Assembly (NCBI RefSeq): GCF_904066215.1
Contig: NZ_LR880474.1
Coordinates: 1,426,001 to 1,490,000, forward strand
Source: Microbacterium sp. Nx66
Lineage (GTDB): Bacteria > Actinomycetota > Actinomycetes > Actinomycetales > Microbacteriaceae
Length of the DNA: 64,000 nucleotides
Reading direction: 5' to 3'
Under the pieces are notes generated by a model. The model saw only the letters and a program-made list of their open reading frames with translations. It made no database searches and was not told the origin of the DNA. Position 1 is the stretch's first letter. Each line of letters begins with the position of its first letter. Below are positions 49,820 to 57,569 of this stretch, one piece after another. The position numbers and the translations under genes are program-made.

Positions 49820-51099
49820 TCTGCGTCGTAATCGCGGAAACGAGGATGCCGCCGGGCGAGGACCGCGACGAGGGCGATCACGATGATCCCGCCGAGCAGC
49901 GGCGGGAACCACAGTGACGTCAGCGTCGCGAGCGTCCCGGCGTAGAGGGCGCCGACACGGGGACCGCCGGTCACCACCACGACGAACAGGCCCTGCAGGC
50001 GTCCGCGCATGGCGTCCGGCACCGCCGCCTGCATCATGGTGTTGCGGTAGATCGAGCTGACGTTGTCCGACGCGCCGGAGAGGGCCAGCGCCACGCAGGC
50101 GGCGACGATCAGTGCGACGTGCGGCCGGTCCTCTCCGGCAGGCGTCGCGGAGAACGCGCCGATCAGGAGGACGAGGCCGAACAAGGCGATGGCGGCGCCG
50201 TAGGCCTCCACCGCGCGGGCGATGCCGCGGCCGTGCCACCGGTACTGCACCACGCGCCCGGAGAACAGGCTCGAGGAGAAGGTGCCGACGGCGACCGCCG
50301 CCGTGAGGATGCCGGTGGTGAAGGCCCCGCCGCCGAGGATGACCGTGCCGAGTGCCGGGAAGAGCACGAGCGGCTGTCCGAACGTCATCGCGATGATGTC
50401 CATGACGTACTGCATCCGGATGTTGCCCGCGCGGCGGAGGAAGCGCCAGCCGTCGACGAGCGAGGCGAGGCCGGGGCGCACGATGTCGCCTTCGGGTCGC
50501 AGGGCGGGGAGCGTCCACAGGCCGAGGAACATCGACAGCATGAGCACGACGTCGATCGTGTACGTCCAGCCGTATCCGGTGAGCGCCACCAGGAGCCCGG
50601 CGAGGGCCGGACCCGCCATGACCGTGAGCCCGAACGCGACGCCGTTGAGCGCGGACGCGGCCGCGAGCATGCTGCGGGGGATGAGCCGGGGGACGATCGC
50701 GGTCCGCGTGGCCATGCCGACGGAGTTCGCCGCCGAGTTCACGATGCTCAGCGCGTACAGCCACCAGATCGTCTCCGTGCCGGTCCAGGTGAGCGCCGCG
50801 AGCAGCCCCGTGGAGGCGAAGGTCACGGTGGCGGCGATGAGCGCGACCCGCCGCCGGTCGAACGCGTCGGCGAGCATCCCGCCGTAGAGGCCGGCGAGGA
50901 TCATCGGGAGGAGGCCCGCGACGGCGATCATCGAGACGGCGAACGTGCTCGCGGTCAGATCGAACACATGCAGCATCACGGTCACGATGGTGAGCTGACC
51001 GCCGATGCCGGCGAGTGTCGAGCCGATCCACATCCGGGCGAAGGCCGGGCTCGCCTTCAGCGGAGTCAGGTCGATCAGATGGCCGCGTCGGGAGCTCAC
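49804..51099 (-). CDS. MFS transporter
   Basis: A 431-aa major facilitator with 12 predicted transmembrane helices. The loop 2-3 motif appears as GGMLADAFDRRRVALI (the GxLaDrxdRR pattern), and the central loop reads RPEGDIVRPGLASLVDGWRFLRR. It belongs to the drug/proton antiporter or enterobactin-exporter-like (MFS_3) group; the substrate cannot be read. GTG 51099 is used: it overlaps the stop of a 7-residue ORF (GTGA) that starts right after a -10 hexamer, and an AGAAGAAG tract within that ORF can act as Shine-Dalgarno. Confidence 0.88.
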   Translation of the reverse strand: MSSRRGHLIDLTPLKASPAFARMWIGSTLAGIGGQLTIVTVMLHVFDLTASTFAVSMIAVAGLLPMILAGLYGGMLADAFDRRRVALIAATVTFASTGLLAALTWTGTETIWWLYALSIVNSAANSVGMATRTAIVPRLIPRSMLAAASALNGVAFGLTVMAGPALAGLLVALTGYGWTYTIDVVLMLSMFLGLWTLPALRPEGDIVRPGLASLVDGWRFLRRAGNIRMQYVMDIIAMTFGQPLVLFPALGTVILGGGAFTTGILTAAVAVGTFSSSLFSGRVVQYRWHGRGIARAVEAYGAAIALFGLVLLIGAFSATPAGEDRPHVALIVAACVALALSGASDNVSSIYRNTMMQAAVPDAMRGRLQGLFVVVVTGGPRVGALYAGTLATLTSLWFPPLLGGIIVIALVAVLARRHPRFRDYDAENPEP

Positions 51100-51119
51100 A
51101 GGGCGGTCTTCTTCTGCAC
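51096..51119 (-). CDS. Leaderless mini-ORF in front of the MFS gene
   Basis: GTG-CAG-AAG-AAG-ACC-GCC-CTG-TGA. Its GTG lies exactly 6 nt after TAGGCT, and its TGA overlaps the MFS GTG. It may be a real upstream ORF coupled to the exporter, or simply a 20-nt leader. Confidence 0.45.
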   Translation of the reverse strand: MQKKTAL

Positions 51120-51125
51120 ATCCCG

Positions 51126-51131
51126 AGCCTA
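51126..51131 (-). promoter_or_regulatory. -10 of the mini-ORF/MFS unit
   Basis: TAGGCT on the minus strand, 6 nt before GTG 51119. Confidence 0.6.
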
Positions 51132-51188
51132 GTTGACCCCACGCGCCTCGTCCCCGGCGCCGTGTCCCGCCGTGGTCGTCCGGGCTGG

Positions 51189-51194
51189 TAGACT
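51189..51194 (+). promoter_or_regulatory. -10 of rpsO with an ~85-nt leader
   Basis: TAGACT gives an expected start near 51201 and a leader of about 85 nt. S15 represses its own mRNA in several phyla, so an autoregulatory leader is plausible; no specific S15-binding fold was verified. Confidence 0.55.
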
Positions 51195-51285
51195 CGTCAG
51201 GTTGCCGTTCGATCGGCCGCGGATAAAGAGAGCTCACGCATCAGGCGTCGGGCGCCGCGCAACAAGCAGAGAGGGGATCGAATCT

Positions 51286-51555
51286 ATGGCACTGGAAGCA
51301 GACGTCAAGAAGGCGATCATCGAAGAGTACGCGACGCACCCCGGTGACACCGGATCCCCCGAGGTGCAGGCCGCGATGCTGACGCAGCGCATCAAGGACC
51401 TCACCGAGCACCTGAAGGAGCACAAGCACGACCACCACTCGCGTCGTGGTCTGTTCCTGCTCGTGGGTCAGCGCCGTCGTCTGCTCGGCTACCTCCAGAG
51501 CGTCGACATCGAGCGTTACCGCTCGCTGATCGCACGCCTTGGTCTTCGCCGATAA
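51286..51555 (+). CDS. rpsO: 30S ribosomal protein S15
   Basis: An 89-aa S15, full length. Conserved features are [27 protein letters not shown] helix region (abbreviated), the rRNA-binding block [24 protein letters not shown] and a C-terminal LGLRR. GAGGGG lies 9 nt before the ATG. rpsO normally precedes pnp; here a terminator and an unrelated membrane/regulator pair follow. Confidence 0.97.
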   Translation: MALEADVKKAIIEEYATHPGDTGSPEVQAAMLTQRIKDLTEHLKEHKHDHHSRRGLFLLVGQRRRLLGYLQSVDIERYRSLIARLGLRR

Positions 51556-51597
51556 GGCACCACGGACCCCGCGTTCAATCGCGCAGAACATTCTTGA

Positions 51598-51628
51598 GAA
51601 GGCCGCCCCACGGTGTGGGGCGGCCTTC
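51598..51628 (+). terminator. rpsO terminator
   Basis: Perfect 14-bp arms (51598-51611 and 51615-51628) with a 3-nt loop, followed by GTCAT. Confidence 0.88.
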
Positions 51629-51655
51629 GTCATGTCCGGGCTTGTCCTGGCCATC

Positions 51656-51697
51656 ACTTTCCGGTAGGAAAGTTCTAGAGCTTTCCACCAGGAAAGT
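51656..51697 (+). promoter_or_regulatory. Twin CTTTCC-N4-GGAAAG operators
   Basis: Two palindromes, ACTTTCC-GGTA-GGAAAGT (51656-51673) and CTTTCC-ACCA-GGAAAG (51681-51696), 24 bp apart and ending 15 bp before the ATG of the membrane/regulator pair. A possible -10 (TAGAGC) lies between them. The arms are identical and the spacers differ, which suits a dimeric regulator binding two sites. Confidence 0.75.
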
Positions 51698-51710
51698 CGG
51701 GGAGGCCACG

Positions 51711-52580
51711 ATGGAGCAGAAGCCGATCGCCGGTCAGGGCCCTCTGGCCCCGCCGGACTCCGAGACCGCCAGTCAGTACCTGGCAGCGGCCCAGGCGGTG
51801 GTCGAGCGCCGCGATCGCGCGGTCGACCGGCGTGCCCTCGCGCGGCTGGAGATCGGCAACGCGGTGGTGACGGCCGCCTACCTCGTCGCCTTCGCACTCG
51901 TTCTCCGGCGCGGCGATGTGCTGGCGTCGCAGATCGTCCTGTTCACCTTCCTCGTGTGGGGGCAGTTGTCCAGCGGGATGGCGCAGCGCACCGGGCTGCA
52001 GTGGCGGATGACGCGTTCACGATTGCCGTTCCTGCTCGGAGGGGGAGCGGTTCTCATCGGCGCACTCGTGGTGTTCGGCTTCGCCGCCCTGGACACGCGG
52101 CTCCCCGAAGCCGTGGTACTCCTTCCCGCCGCCGTGGTGCTCGTCGGCATCGGGGGGCACGGAGTCGTGCAGCTCCTCCGAGCGTCGAACGACTCGCACC
52201 GTTCCCGCCCGGGTCCCGTCGCTCTTACGGGCACACGTCGTTGGGGCACCGCCCTGGTCGGCATCGCGATCGGAGTGCTGACCATGCTGGCGGGATCGCC
52301 GGACGATGTGCTGCGAAGCGCGATCTCGCTGCTCGTGATGCTCTGCCTGGTGGCGTGGATAGCGGCCTCGACCTCGGAGGTCGGGCTGCCGGCGATCGGC
52401 GCGTCGTGGCGGTGGCCGCATGTGCTCGTCTTCTTGCTCGCCGCGTGCGTTCCGGTGGCACTCGTCTTGGGTGCGGGAGTGCTCGGCGATGCGGGGCGGG
52501 CCGGAGTCTGGGGTGGGGTTGCCGTGATCGTGTGCTTCGCGGTGGTCACCTGCATCCCGGGGCGTGCGGAACGTGACTGA
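51711..52580 (+). CDS. Multi-pass membrane protein paired with a winged-helix regulator
   Basis: A 289-aa protein: a soluble N terminus of about 55 residues (AAAQAVVERRDRAVDRRALARL, abbreviated helix) followed by about eight transmembrane segments in pairs, with a polar loop (RASNDSHRSRPGP) in the middle. No transporter or enzyme motif is recognised. The ATG has GGGAGG 5 nt upstream. Its stop overlaps the start of the regulator gene, and twin operators lie immediately upstream, so it is part of a self-regulated two-gene unit. It may sense or counter membrane stress, but this is speculation. Confidence 0.75.
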   Translation: MEQKPIAGQGPLAPPDSETASQYLAAAQAVVERRDRAVDRRALARLEIGNAVVTAAYLVAFALVLRRGDVLASQIVLFTFLVWGQLSSGMAQRTGLQWRMTRSRLPFLLGGGAVLIGALVVFGFAALDTRLPEAVVLLPAAVVLVGIGGHGVVQLLRASNDSHRSRPGPVALTGTRRWGTALVGIAIGVLTMLAGSPDDVLRSAISLLVMLCLVAWIAASTSEVGLPAIGASWRWPHVLVFLLAACVPVALVLGAGVLGDAGRAGVWGGVAVIVCFAVVTCIPGRAERD

Positions 52581-52902
52581 CTCCCATGCCGTCCCGCACC
52601 CGCGAACGCGGTTGGATGACAACTTCGCGTCCCCGATCCGCTTCTCGCTCATGGCGGGCTTGGGAGACTGGATGGAACTCGACTTCGCGGCGCTGCGCGA
52701 GATGCTGCAGTGTGGCGACTCGCCCCTGAGCAAGGCGATCACCCATCTGCAGGCGGCGGGATACGTGACCGCGCGCAAGGGGACCGTCGGCGGGCGCTCG
52801 CGCACGTGGGTGCGGTCGACGAGCACGGGCCGAGACGCCTTCGCTGCGCACCTCCAGGCGCTGCGGGAGATCGTCGCCCTGGGCGGCAAGACGTCGTTCT
52901 GA
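52573..52902 (+). CDS. Winged-helix transcriptional regulator (HTH_34-like)
   Basis: A 109-aa regulator (from GTG 52573; GTG 52564 adds three residues). The fold is a MarR/ArsR-related winged helix: SPIRFSLMAGLG, then MELDFAALREMLQ and SPLSKAITHLQAAGYVTARKG (recognition helix), wing GGRSRTWVR, and STSTGRDAFAAHLQAL as the dimer helix. It overlaps the preceding membrane gene by 8 nt. The best candidate ligand for the twin CTTTCC/GGAAAG sites upstream of the pair, thus probably an autorepressor. Confidence 0.82.
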   Translation: MTDSHAVPHPRTRLDDNFASPIRFSLMAGLGDWMELDFAALREMLQCGDSPLSKAITHLQAAGYVTARKGTVGGRSRTWVRSTSTGRDAFAAHLQALREIVALGGKTSF

Positions 52903-52909
52903 GACCCCG

Positions 52910-53914
52910 TCAGGCGGTGGCACCCACGAGATCAGGGTGGTGGATGGCCGCCACGTCGGGGTGTGCGCGCAGTCGGGACTTCATGGCGTTCTCGCCGTAG
53001 GTCGCGTGGATCGGATTGCTCGGGTCCTCGGTGACTCCGGTCGCCTCGGCGGCGAGGTCGGCAGGGAGTTCGAGCAACGGGAGCTGCTGATCGAGCGCCG
53101 GGTTGAAGAAGAACGGAATCGAGATGCGCTCCTCGGGCGCCCGCGGCGAGATCACCCGGTGGTTCGTCGCCTTGAGGTAGCCGCCGGTGGCGTACTCGAG
53201 CAGCTCGCCGATGTTGACGACGAAGGCGCCCGGCACCGGGGGAGCCGACACCCACTCGCCGTCACGCTCGACCTGGAGTCCGCCCTTGCCCGGCTCCACC
53301 CAGAGCAGTGTGAGCACACCGGAGTCCTTGTGCGCACCGACGCCCTGCTGCGGTTCCGGCTCGTTCGTTCCCGGGTATCGCACGATCTTGATCAGGGTGG
53401 ACGGATCGCGGAACGGCTCGTCGAAGTAGTTCTCCTCCGCACCGAGGGTGAGGGCCCAGGCGCGCAGGAGCTTGCGGGCGATCTCCGTGAGGGTGTCGTG
53501 CCACTCCGTGACGACCTCCTTGAGCTCCGGCTGCGCGGCGGGCCAGAGGTTCGGTCCGGTGAGGCGGTTGAAGGCGGGGCCCCCTTCGACCGGCTCGCGT
53601 TCGGGGCCGATGTCGATCTGCTCGCGCCAGTCGACCTTGCCCTGCGTCCGCTCCCCGCCGACCCGGGTGTAGCCGCGGAAGTGCGGGCTGTTGACGTTCT
53701 CGATCGCGAGCTTGTCCTCCTCCGGCAGAGCGAAGAAGTCGAGGGCGGCCTGATGCAGCCGCGCTTCCAGTTCGGGAGAGATGCCGGTGCCGGTCAGGTA
53801 GAAGAAGCCGACATCGTGCGTGGCCGCGCGGAGGTCGTCGCGGAAACGCGCCGCGGCCTCGGGGCCGTCGTCGAGCTGGGACAGGTCGAGGATGGGGAGC
53901 GAGAGTTCAGCCAT
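52910..53914 (-). CDS. Isopenicillin-N-synthase-like 2-oxoglutarate/Fe(II) dioxygenase
   Basis: A 334-aa double-stranded beta-helix oxygenase. The iron ligands show in GAHKDSGVLTLLW (HxD) and the distal histidine in ATNHRVISPR; RISIPFFF holds the R-x-S that binds the 2-oxoglutarate or substrate carboxylate. The N-terminal DIOX_N part starts LSLPILDLSQLDDGP. Such enzymes hydroxylate, desaturate or cyclise small molecules; no biosynthetic cluster adjoins, so the substrate is open. The -10 lies 6 nt before the ATG. Confidence 0.88.
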   Translation of the reverse strand: MAELSLPILDLSQLDDGPEAAARFRDDLRAATHDVGFFYLTGTGISPELEARLHQAALDFFALPEEDKLAIENVNSPHFRGYTRVGGERTQGKVDWREQIDIGPEREPVEGGPAFNRLTGPNLWPAAQPELKEVVTEWHDTLTEIARKLLRAWALTLGAEENYFDEPFRDPSTLIKIVRYPGTNEPEPQQGVGAHKDSGVLTLLWVEPGKGGLQVERDGEWVSAPPVPGAFVVNIGELLEYATGGYLKATNHRVISPRAPEERISIPFFFNPALDQQLPLLELPADLAAEATGVTEDPSNPIHATYGENAMKSRLRAHPDVAAIHHPDLVGATA

Positions 53915-53920
53915 GGACCG

Positions 53921-53926
53921 AGGCTA
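53921..53926 (-). promoter_or_regulatory. -10 of the dioxygenase gene
   Basis: TAGCCT on the minus strand, 6 nt before ATG 53914. Confidence 0.6.
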
Positions 53927-54007
53927 TGTCGCGGATGAGGCCCGAGGATGCTCTGTTGCACTCCATTACTTCGGTGGCCGGTGTCGGGCGGGCGCCGAGC
54001 ACGGTGC

Positions 54008-54013
54008 TAGAGT
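54008..54013 (+). promoter_or_regulatory. -10 of the efeUOB operon
   Basis: TAGAGT; the expected transcription start is near 54020, at the first base of the operator that follows. Confidence 0.6.
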
Positions 54014-54019
54014 CTCGTC

Positions 54020-54037
54020 GGTAAGGGATGCCTTACC
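54020..54037 (+). promoter_or_regulatory. DtxR/IdeR-like iron box at the efe start site
   Basis: GGTAAGG-GATG-CCTTACC, perfect 7-bp arms. The AGGTAAGG/CCTTACCT half-site type is that of DtxR/IdeR iron boxes. Its place over the start of transcription implies repression when iron is plentiful. The DtxR-type regulator is not in the window. Confidence 0.75.
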
Positions 54038-54064
54038 TCAGTCGCCTGCCAGAGAGTGTCTCCC

Positions 54065-55003
54065 GTGCTCGCCACCTTCCTCATCGGACTCCGCGAGGGT
54101 CTCGAAGCCGCGCTCGTCGTCGGCATCCTCGTCGCTTACCTCCGCCGTCTCGGTCGCCGTGACGCGCTGCCGAAGATGTGGGCCGGGGTCGGCCTTGCGG
54201 TCGCACTCGCTCTGGGCATCGGCGCGATCCTCACCTTCGGGGCCTACGAACTCACGTTCCAGGCGCAGGAGCTGATCGGCGGCGGGCTGTCCCTCGTCGC
54301 GGTGGCGATGGTGACGTGGATGATCTTCTGGATGCAGCGTGCCGGCCGCACCATGAAGGCGACCCTCGAGGGCGGCATCGACCGCGCGCTGACGGTGGGC
54401 GGTCTCTGGGCGCTCATCGCGATCGGCTTCGTCTCCGTCGCCCGGGAGGGGATCGAGACGACGCTGCTGCTGTGGTCGATGGTGCAGTCCTTCGGCGATG
54501 CCCCCTCGGCCCTCCTCGGCGCGCTCCTGGGACTCTCCGTGGCCGTCCTGCTCGGCTGGCTCATCTCCCGCGGGGCGCTGCGCCTGGACCTGCGGCGCTT
54601 CTTCGCCTGGACGGGTGGCTTCCTCGTGATCGTCGCGGCCGGTGTCCTCGCCTACGCCCTGATGGATCTGCAGGAGGCGGGAGCACTTCCCGGTCCCTTC
54701 ACCGCCGCCGCTCCGCTCGACCCGGTCACCGGCGCCGTCGCCGTGGGCGCGGCCGGCTTCCCGTTCGGCTGGGCGTTCGACGTGTCGGCGGCGATCGCTC
54801 CCGGCGGCGCGCTGGCCTCCGTCCTGCAGGCCACGGTCGGCTTCATGCCCGCCATGACCTGGCTGCAGGTGCTCGCCTGGGGCCTCTACATCCTCGTCGT
54901 GGGCGGGCTCTACCTCCGCGGCCTCCGCTCGGCACGCCCTTCGACGCGCGGCGCCTCCGCCGCCACCTCGACGTCCTCCCTCACACAGCAAGGAGCAGCA
55001 TGA
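54065..55003 (+). CDS. efeU: Ferrous iron permease EfeU
   Basis: A 312-aa oxidase-dependent iron transporter of the Ftr1/EfeU family with about seven transmembrane helices. Both iron-binding REGxE motifs are present: LREGLEAAL in helix 1 and AREGIETTLL in helix 4. GTG 54065 places the start where family members usually begin; GTG 54056 would add three residues. The stop overlaps the efeO start (ATGA). With EfeO and EfeB it imports Fe, typically under acidic or low-iron conditions. Confidence 0.94.
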   Translation: MLATFLIGLREGLEAALVVGILVAYLRRLGRRDALPKMWAGVGLAVALALGIGAILTFGAYELTFQAQELIGGGLSLVAVAMVTWMIFWMQRAGRTMKATLEGGIDRALTVGGLWALIAIGFVSVAREGIETTLLLWSMVQSFGDAPSALLGALLGLSVAVLLGWLISRGALRLDLRRFFAWTGGFLVIVAAGVLAYALMDLQEAGALPGPFTAAAPLDPVTGAVAVGAAGFPFGWAFDVSAAIAPGGALASVLQATVGFMPAMTWLQVLAWGLYILVVGGLYLRGLRSARPSTRGASAATSTSSLTQQGAA

Positions 55004-56232
55004 TCACCTCGCACCGGGTCCTCGCCGCGGCAGCCGCCGCGGGCACCGCCGTCCTCCTCCTGAGCGGCTGCGTCGCGAAGAGCGATGCCCAGGCGACCGC
55101 GGCGTTCGACGTCTCATCCACCGCCACGGACTGCGCCGTCTCCGCGTCCACCGCGAAGAGCGGGACGCTGACGTTCGATGTGAAGAACGACACCGACCAG
55201 GTCTCCGAGTTCTACCTGCTGGCCGAGGACGGTCTGCGGATCGTCGGCGAGGTCGAGAACATCGCCCCGGCTGCGTCCCGCACCCTCACGGTGGTCGCCC
55301 AGCCGGGCGAGTACTTCACGCTCTGCAAGCCGGGCATGGTCGGCGACGGTGTCGGCCGGGCCTCGTTCACGGTGACCGGAGACCGCGTGGCGGTGGACGG
55401 CCCCGACGCCGAGCAGAAGCAGAAGGCCGTCGATCTCTACGGGGCGTTCGTGAAGGATCAGGTCGGGCAGCTCGTGCCGGCCGTGGAAGACCTCGTGGCC
55501 GCCTACGAGTCCGGCGACGACGAGACCGCCCGCACGCTCTTCCCACAGACGAGGGCGTTCTACGAGCGCATCGAGCCCGTCGCCGAGGCGCTCGGGGACC
55601 TCGACCCGCGGATCGACTATCGAGAGGTCGATGCGGTGGCCGAGGGCCTGGACTGGACCGGCTTCCACCGCATCGAGAAGGACCTCTGGGTGCCGGCGAA
55701 GGACGCGTTGAACGCCGACGGAGAGACCCCGGCATGGCAGGACTGGGCGCCGTCCACGCCCGCGGAGCGCGCCGATTACGGCGACCTGCTCCTGGCCGAC
55801 GTGCAGGAGCTGTACGACTACGTGCACTCGGACGACTTCACCACCGCACTGGACGACCAGGGGATCGGCGGCATCTCCAACGGCGCGATCGCCCTGCTCG
55901 ACGAGGTGGCCACCGGCAAGATCTCCGGCGAGGAGGACTGGTGGTCCGGCACGGATCTCTTCGACTTCGCCGCGAACGTCGAGGGCTCCAAGATGGCCTT
56001 CTCGCTGGTGCAGGACTTCGCCGCGGCGCAGGGAGACGACGGCGAGGCCCTCGTCTCCGAGATCGAGACCGGATACACCGCCCTCGAGGAGTCCCTCGCC
56101 GCGCACGGCTCGCTCGCAGAGGGCTTCGTGGGGTACGGCGAGCTGACCGAAGCGGACAAGCGGGAGTTCACCGATCTCATCAACGCCCTGGCGGAGCCGC
56201 TCTCGCAGCTCACCGGCACGGTGCTCGACTGA
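55000..56232 (+). CDS. efeO: Iron uptake lipoprotein EfeO
   Basis: A 410-aa exported lipoprotein (lipobox LLLSGC, cysteine near residue 24). An N-terminal cupredoxin domain (about 35-130, with a FTLCKPGM cysteine site) is followed by the M75 peptidase-like helical domain, where HxxE appears as HRIEKDLW. This is the full EfeO form with both domains. It binds iron outside the membrane and delivers it to EfeU. AAGGAG precedes the ATG; efeB follows at 19 bp. Confidence 0.94.
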   Translation: MITSHRVLAAAAAAGTAVLLLSGCVAKSDAQATAAFDVSSTATDCAVSASTAKSGTLTFDVKNDTDQVSEFYLLAEDGLRIVGEVENIAPAASRTLTVVAQPGEYFTLCKPGMVGDGVGRASFTVTGDRVAVDGPDAEQKQKAVDLYGAFVKDQVGQLVPAVEDLVAAYESGDDETARTLFPQTRAFYERIEPVAEALGDLDPRIDYREVDAVAEGLDWTGFHRIEKDLWVPAKDALNADGETPAWQDWAPSTPAERADYGDLLLADVQELYDYVHSDDFTTALDDQGIGGISNGAIALLDEVATGKISGEEDWWSGTDLFDFAANVEGSKMAFSLVQDFAAAQGDDGEALVSEIETGYTALEESLAAHGSLAEGFVGYGELTEADKREFTDLINALAEPLSQLTGTVLD

Positions 56233-56251
56233 CGACGGTGCACGGGCAGGC

Positions 56252-57562
56252 ATGGACGTGAACGAGTCGGAACCGGAGGCCCACGAGGCATCGGCGGGGG
56301 TGCCTACTGCGCCCTCCGGCGGCGGTCTCAGCCGCCGCGGGCTGCTCGGGCTGGCCGTCGGCGGCGGGGTCGCGGGCCTGGCCGTCGGCCTCGGGGCCGG
56401 GACGGCCGGCGGCGTGGCGCTCGGACGGGCGCGAGCCGCGGAAGACGCCGAGTCGCGGTACGAGTTCTTCGGTGCGCACCAGGCGGGCATCACGACGCCC
56501 GTGCAGGACCACCTGCACTTCGCGAGCTTCGACATGATGCCCCGCACCGACCGGGACGACCTCATCTCCCTGTTGCAGGACTGGTCGTACGCCGCGGCGC
56601 GGATGACGCAGGGCCTGGAGGTGAGTGCGAGCGGCGCGGTGAACGGTCCCGCCGAAGCGCCCCCGGATGACACGGGGGAGGCGCTGGGGCTCCCCGCCGC
56701 GGGTCTGACCCTCACGTTCGGGTTCGGTCCTGGACTGTTCGAGAACGAGGACGGCGATCGCTACGGTCTCGCCGCCCAGCGGCCACCCGGTCTCGAGCGG
56801 CTTCCGGCCTTCCTCGGGGACGACCTCGATCCCGAGGCGTCGCACGGCGACCTGTGCATCCAGGCCTGTGCCGACGACCCCCAGGTCGCGGTCCACGCGA
56901 TCCGCAACCTCAGCCGCATCGCGTTCGGGCGGGCGCGCCTGCGCTGGTCGCAGCTCGGATTCGGCAAGACCTCTCGTACCACGGCCGGCCAGGCGACGCC
57001 GCGCAACCTCTTCGGCTTCAAGGACGGCACGGCCAACATCCTCGCCGACGACGCCACGGCGCTCGCGGACCACGTCTGGGTCTCGACCGACGACGAGCCG
57101 TCCTGGATGGCCGGCGGTTCGTACCTCGTCGCGCGGAAGATCGCCATGCTCATCGAGACCTGGGACCGGGTGCGGCTGGCCGAGCAGGACACGATCATCG
57201 GACGGGACAAGGGCGTGGGGGCGCCGCTCTCCGGCGGTGACGAGTTCACGGCCCCGGACTTCCGCGGCACGAAGATCGATGCGAACAGTCACGTCCGGCT
57301 CGCGCATCCCGAGCAGAACGACGGCATCCGCATCCTGCGCCGTGGGTACAACTACGTCGACGGCAACAACGCCCTCGGGCGACTCGACGCCGGGCTGTTG
57401 TTCCTGTCCTACCAGCGTGATCCCGCCCAGTTCATCAGTCTGCAGCGCCGACTGTCGACCGACCGTCTCAACGAGTACATCCGTCACGTGGGCTCAGGCA
57501 TCTGGGCGATCCCGCCGGGCGCGCGACCGGGTTCGTACGTGGGGGCGGAGCTGTTCGCCTGA
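56252..57562 (+). CDS. efeB: Deferrochelatase/Dyp-type peroxidase EfeB
   Basis: A 436-aa Dyp-type heme peroxidase exported by Tat: the signal has LSRRGLLGLAVGG followed by a glycine/alanine-rich hydrophobic stretch. The heme-peroxidase signature GFKDGT holds the distal aspartate, and the proximal histidine lies in HVRLAHPEQ. It oxidises ferrous iron and/or takes iron from heme for the EfeUO system. Complete, at the end of the operon; it converges on a serine hydrolase gene with a 7-bp gap. Confidence 0.94.
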   Translation: MDVNESEPEAHEASAGVPTAPSGGGLSRRGLLGLAVGGGVAGLAVGLGAGTAGGVALGRARAAEDAESRYEFFGAHQAGITTPVQDHLHFASFDMMPRTDRDDLISLLQDWSYAAARMTQGLEVSASGAVNGPAEAPPDDTGEALGLPAAGLTLTFGFGPGLFENEDGDRYGLAAQRPPGLERLPAFLGDDLDPEASHGDLCIQACADDPQVAVHAIRNLSRIAFGRARLRWSQLGFGKTSRTTAGQATPRNLFGFKDGTANILADDATALADHVWVSTDDEPSWMAGGSYLVARKIAMLIETWDRVRLAEQDTIIGRDKGVGAPLSGGDEFTAPDFRGTKIDANSHVRLAHPEQNDGIRILRRGYNYVDGNNALGRLDAGLLFLSYQRDPAQFISLQRRLSTDRLNEYIRHVGSGIWAIPPGARPGSYVGAELFA

Positions 57563-57569
57563 GCAGGAC

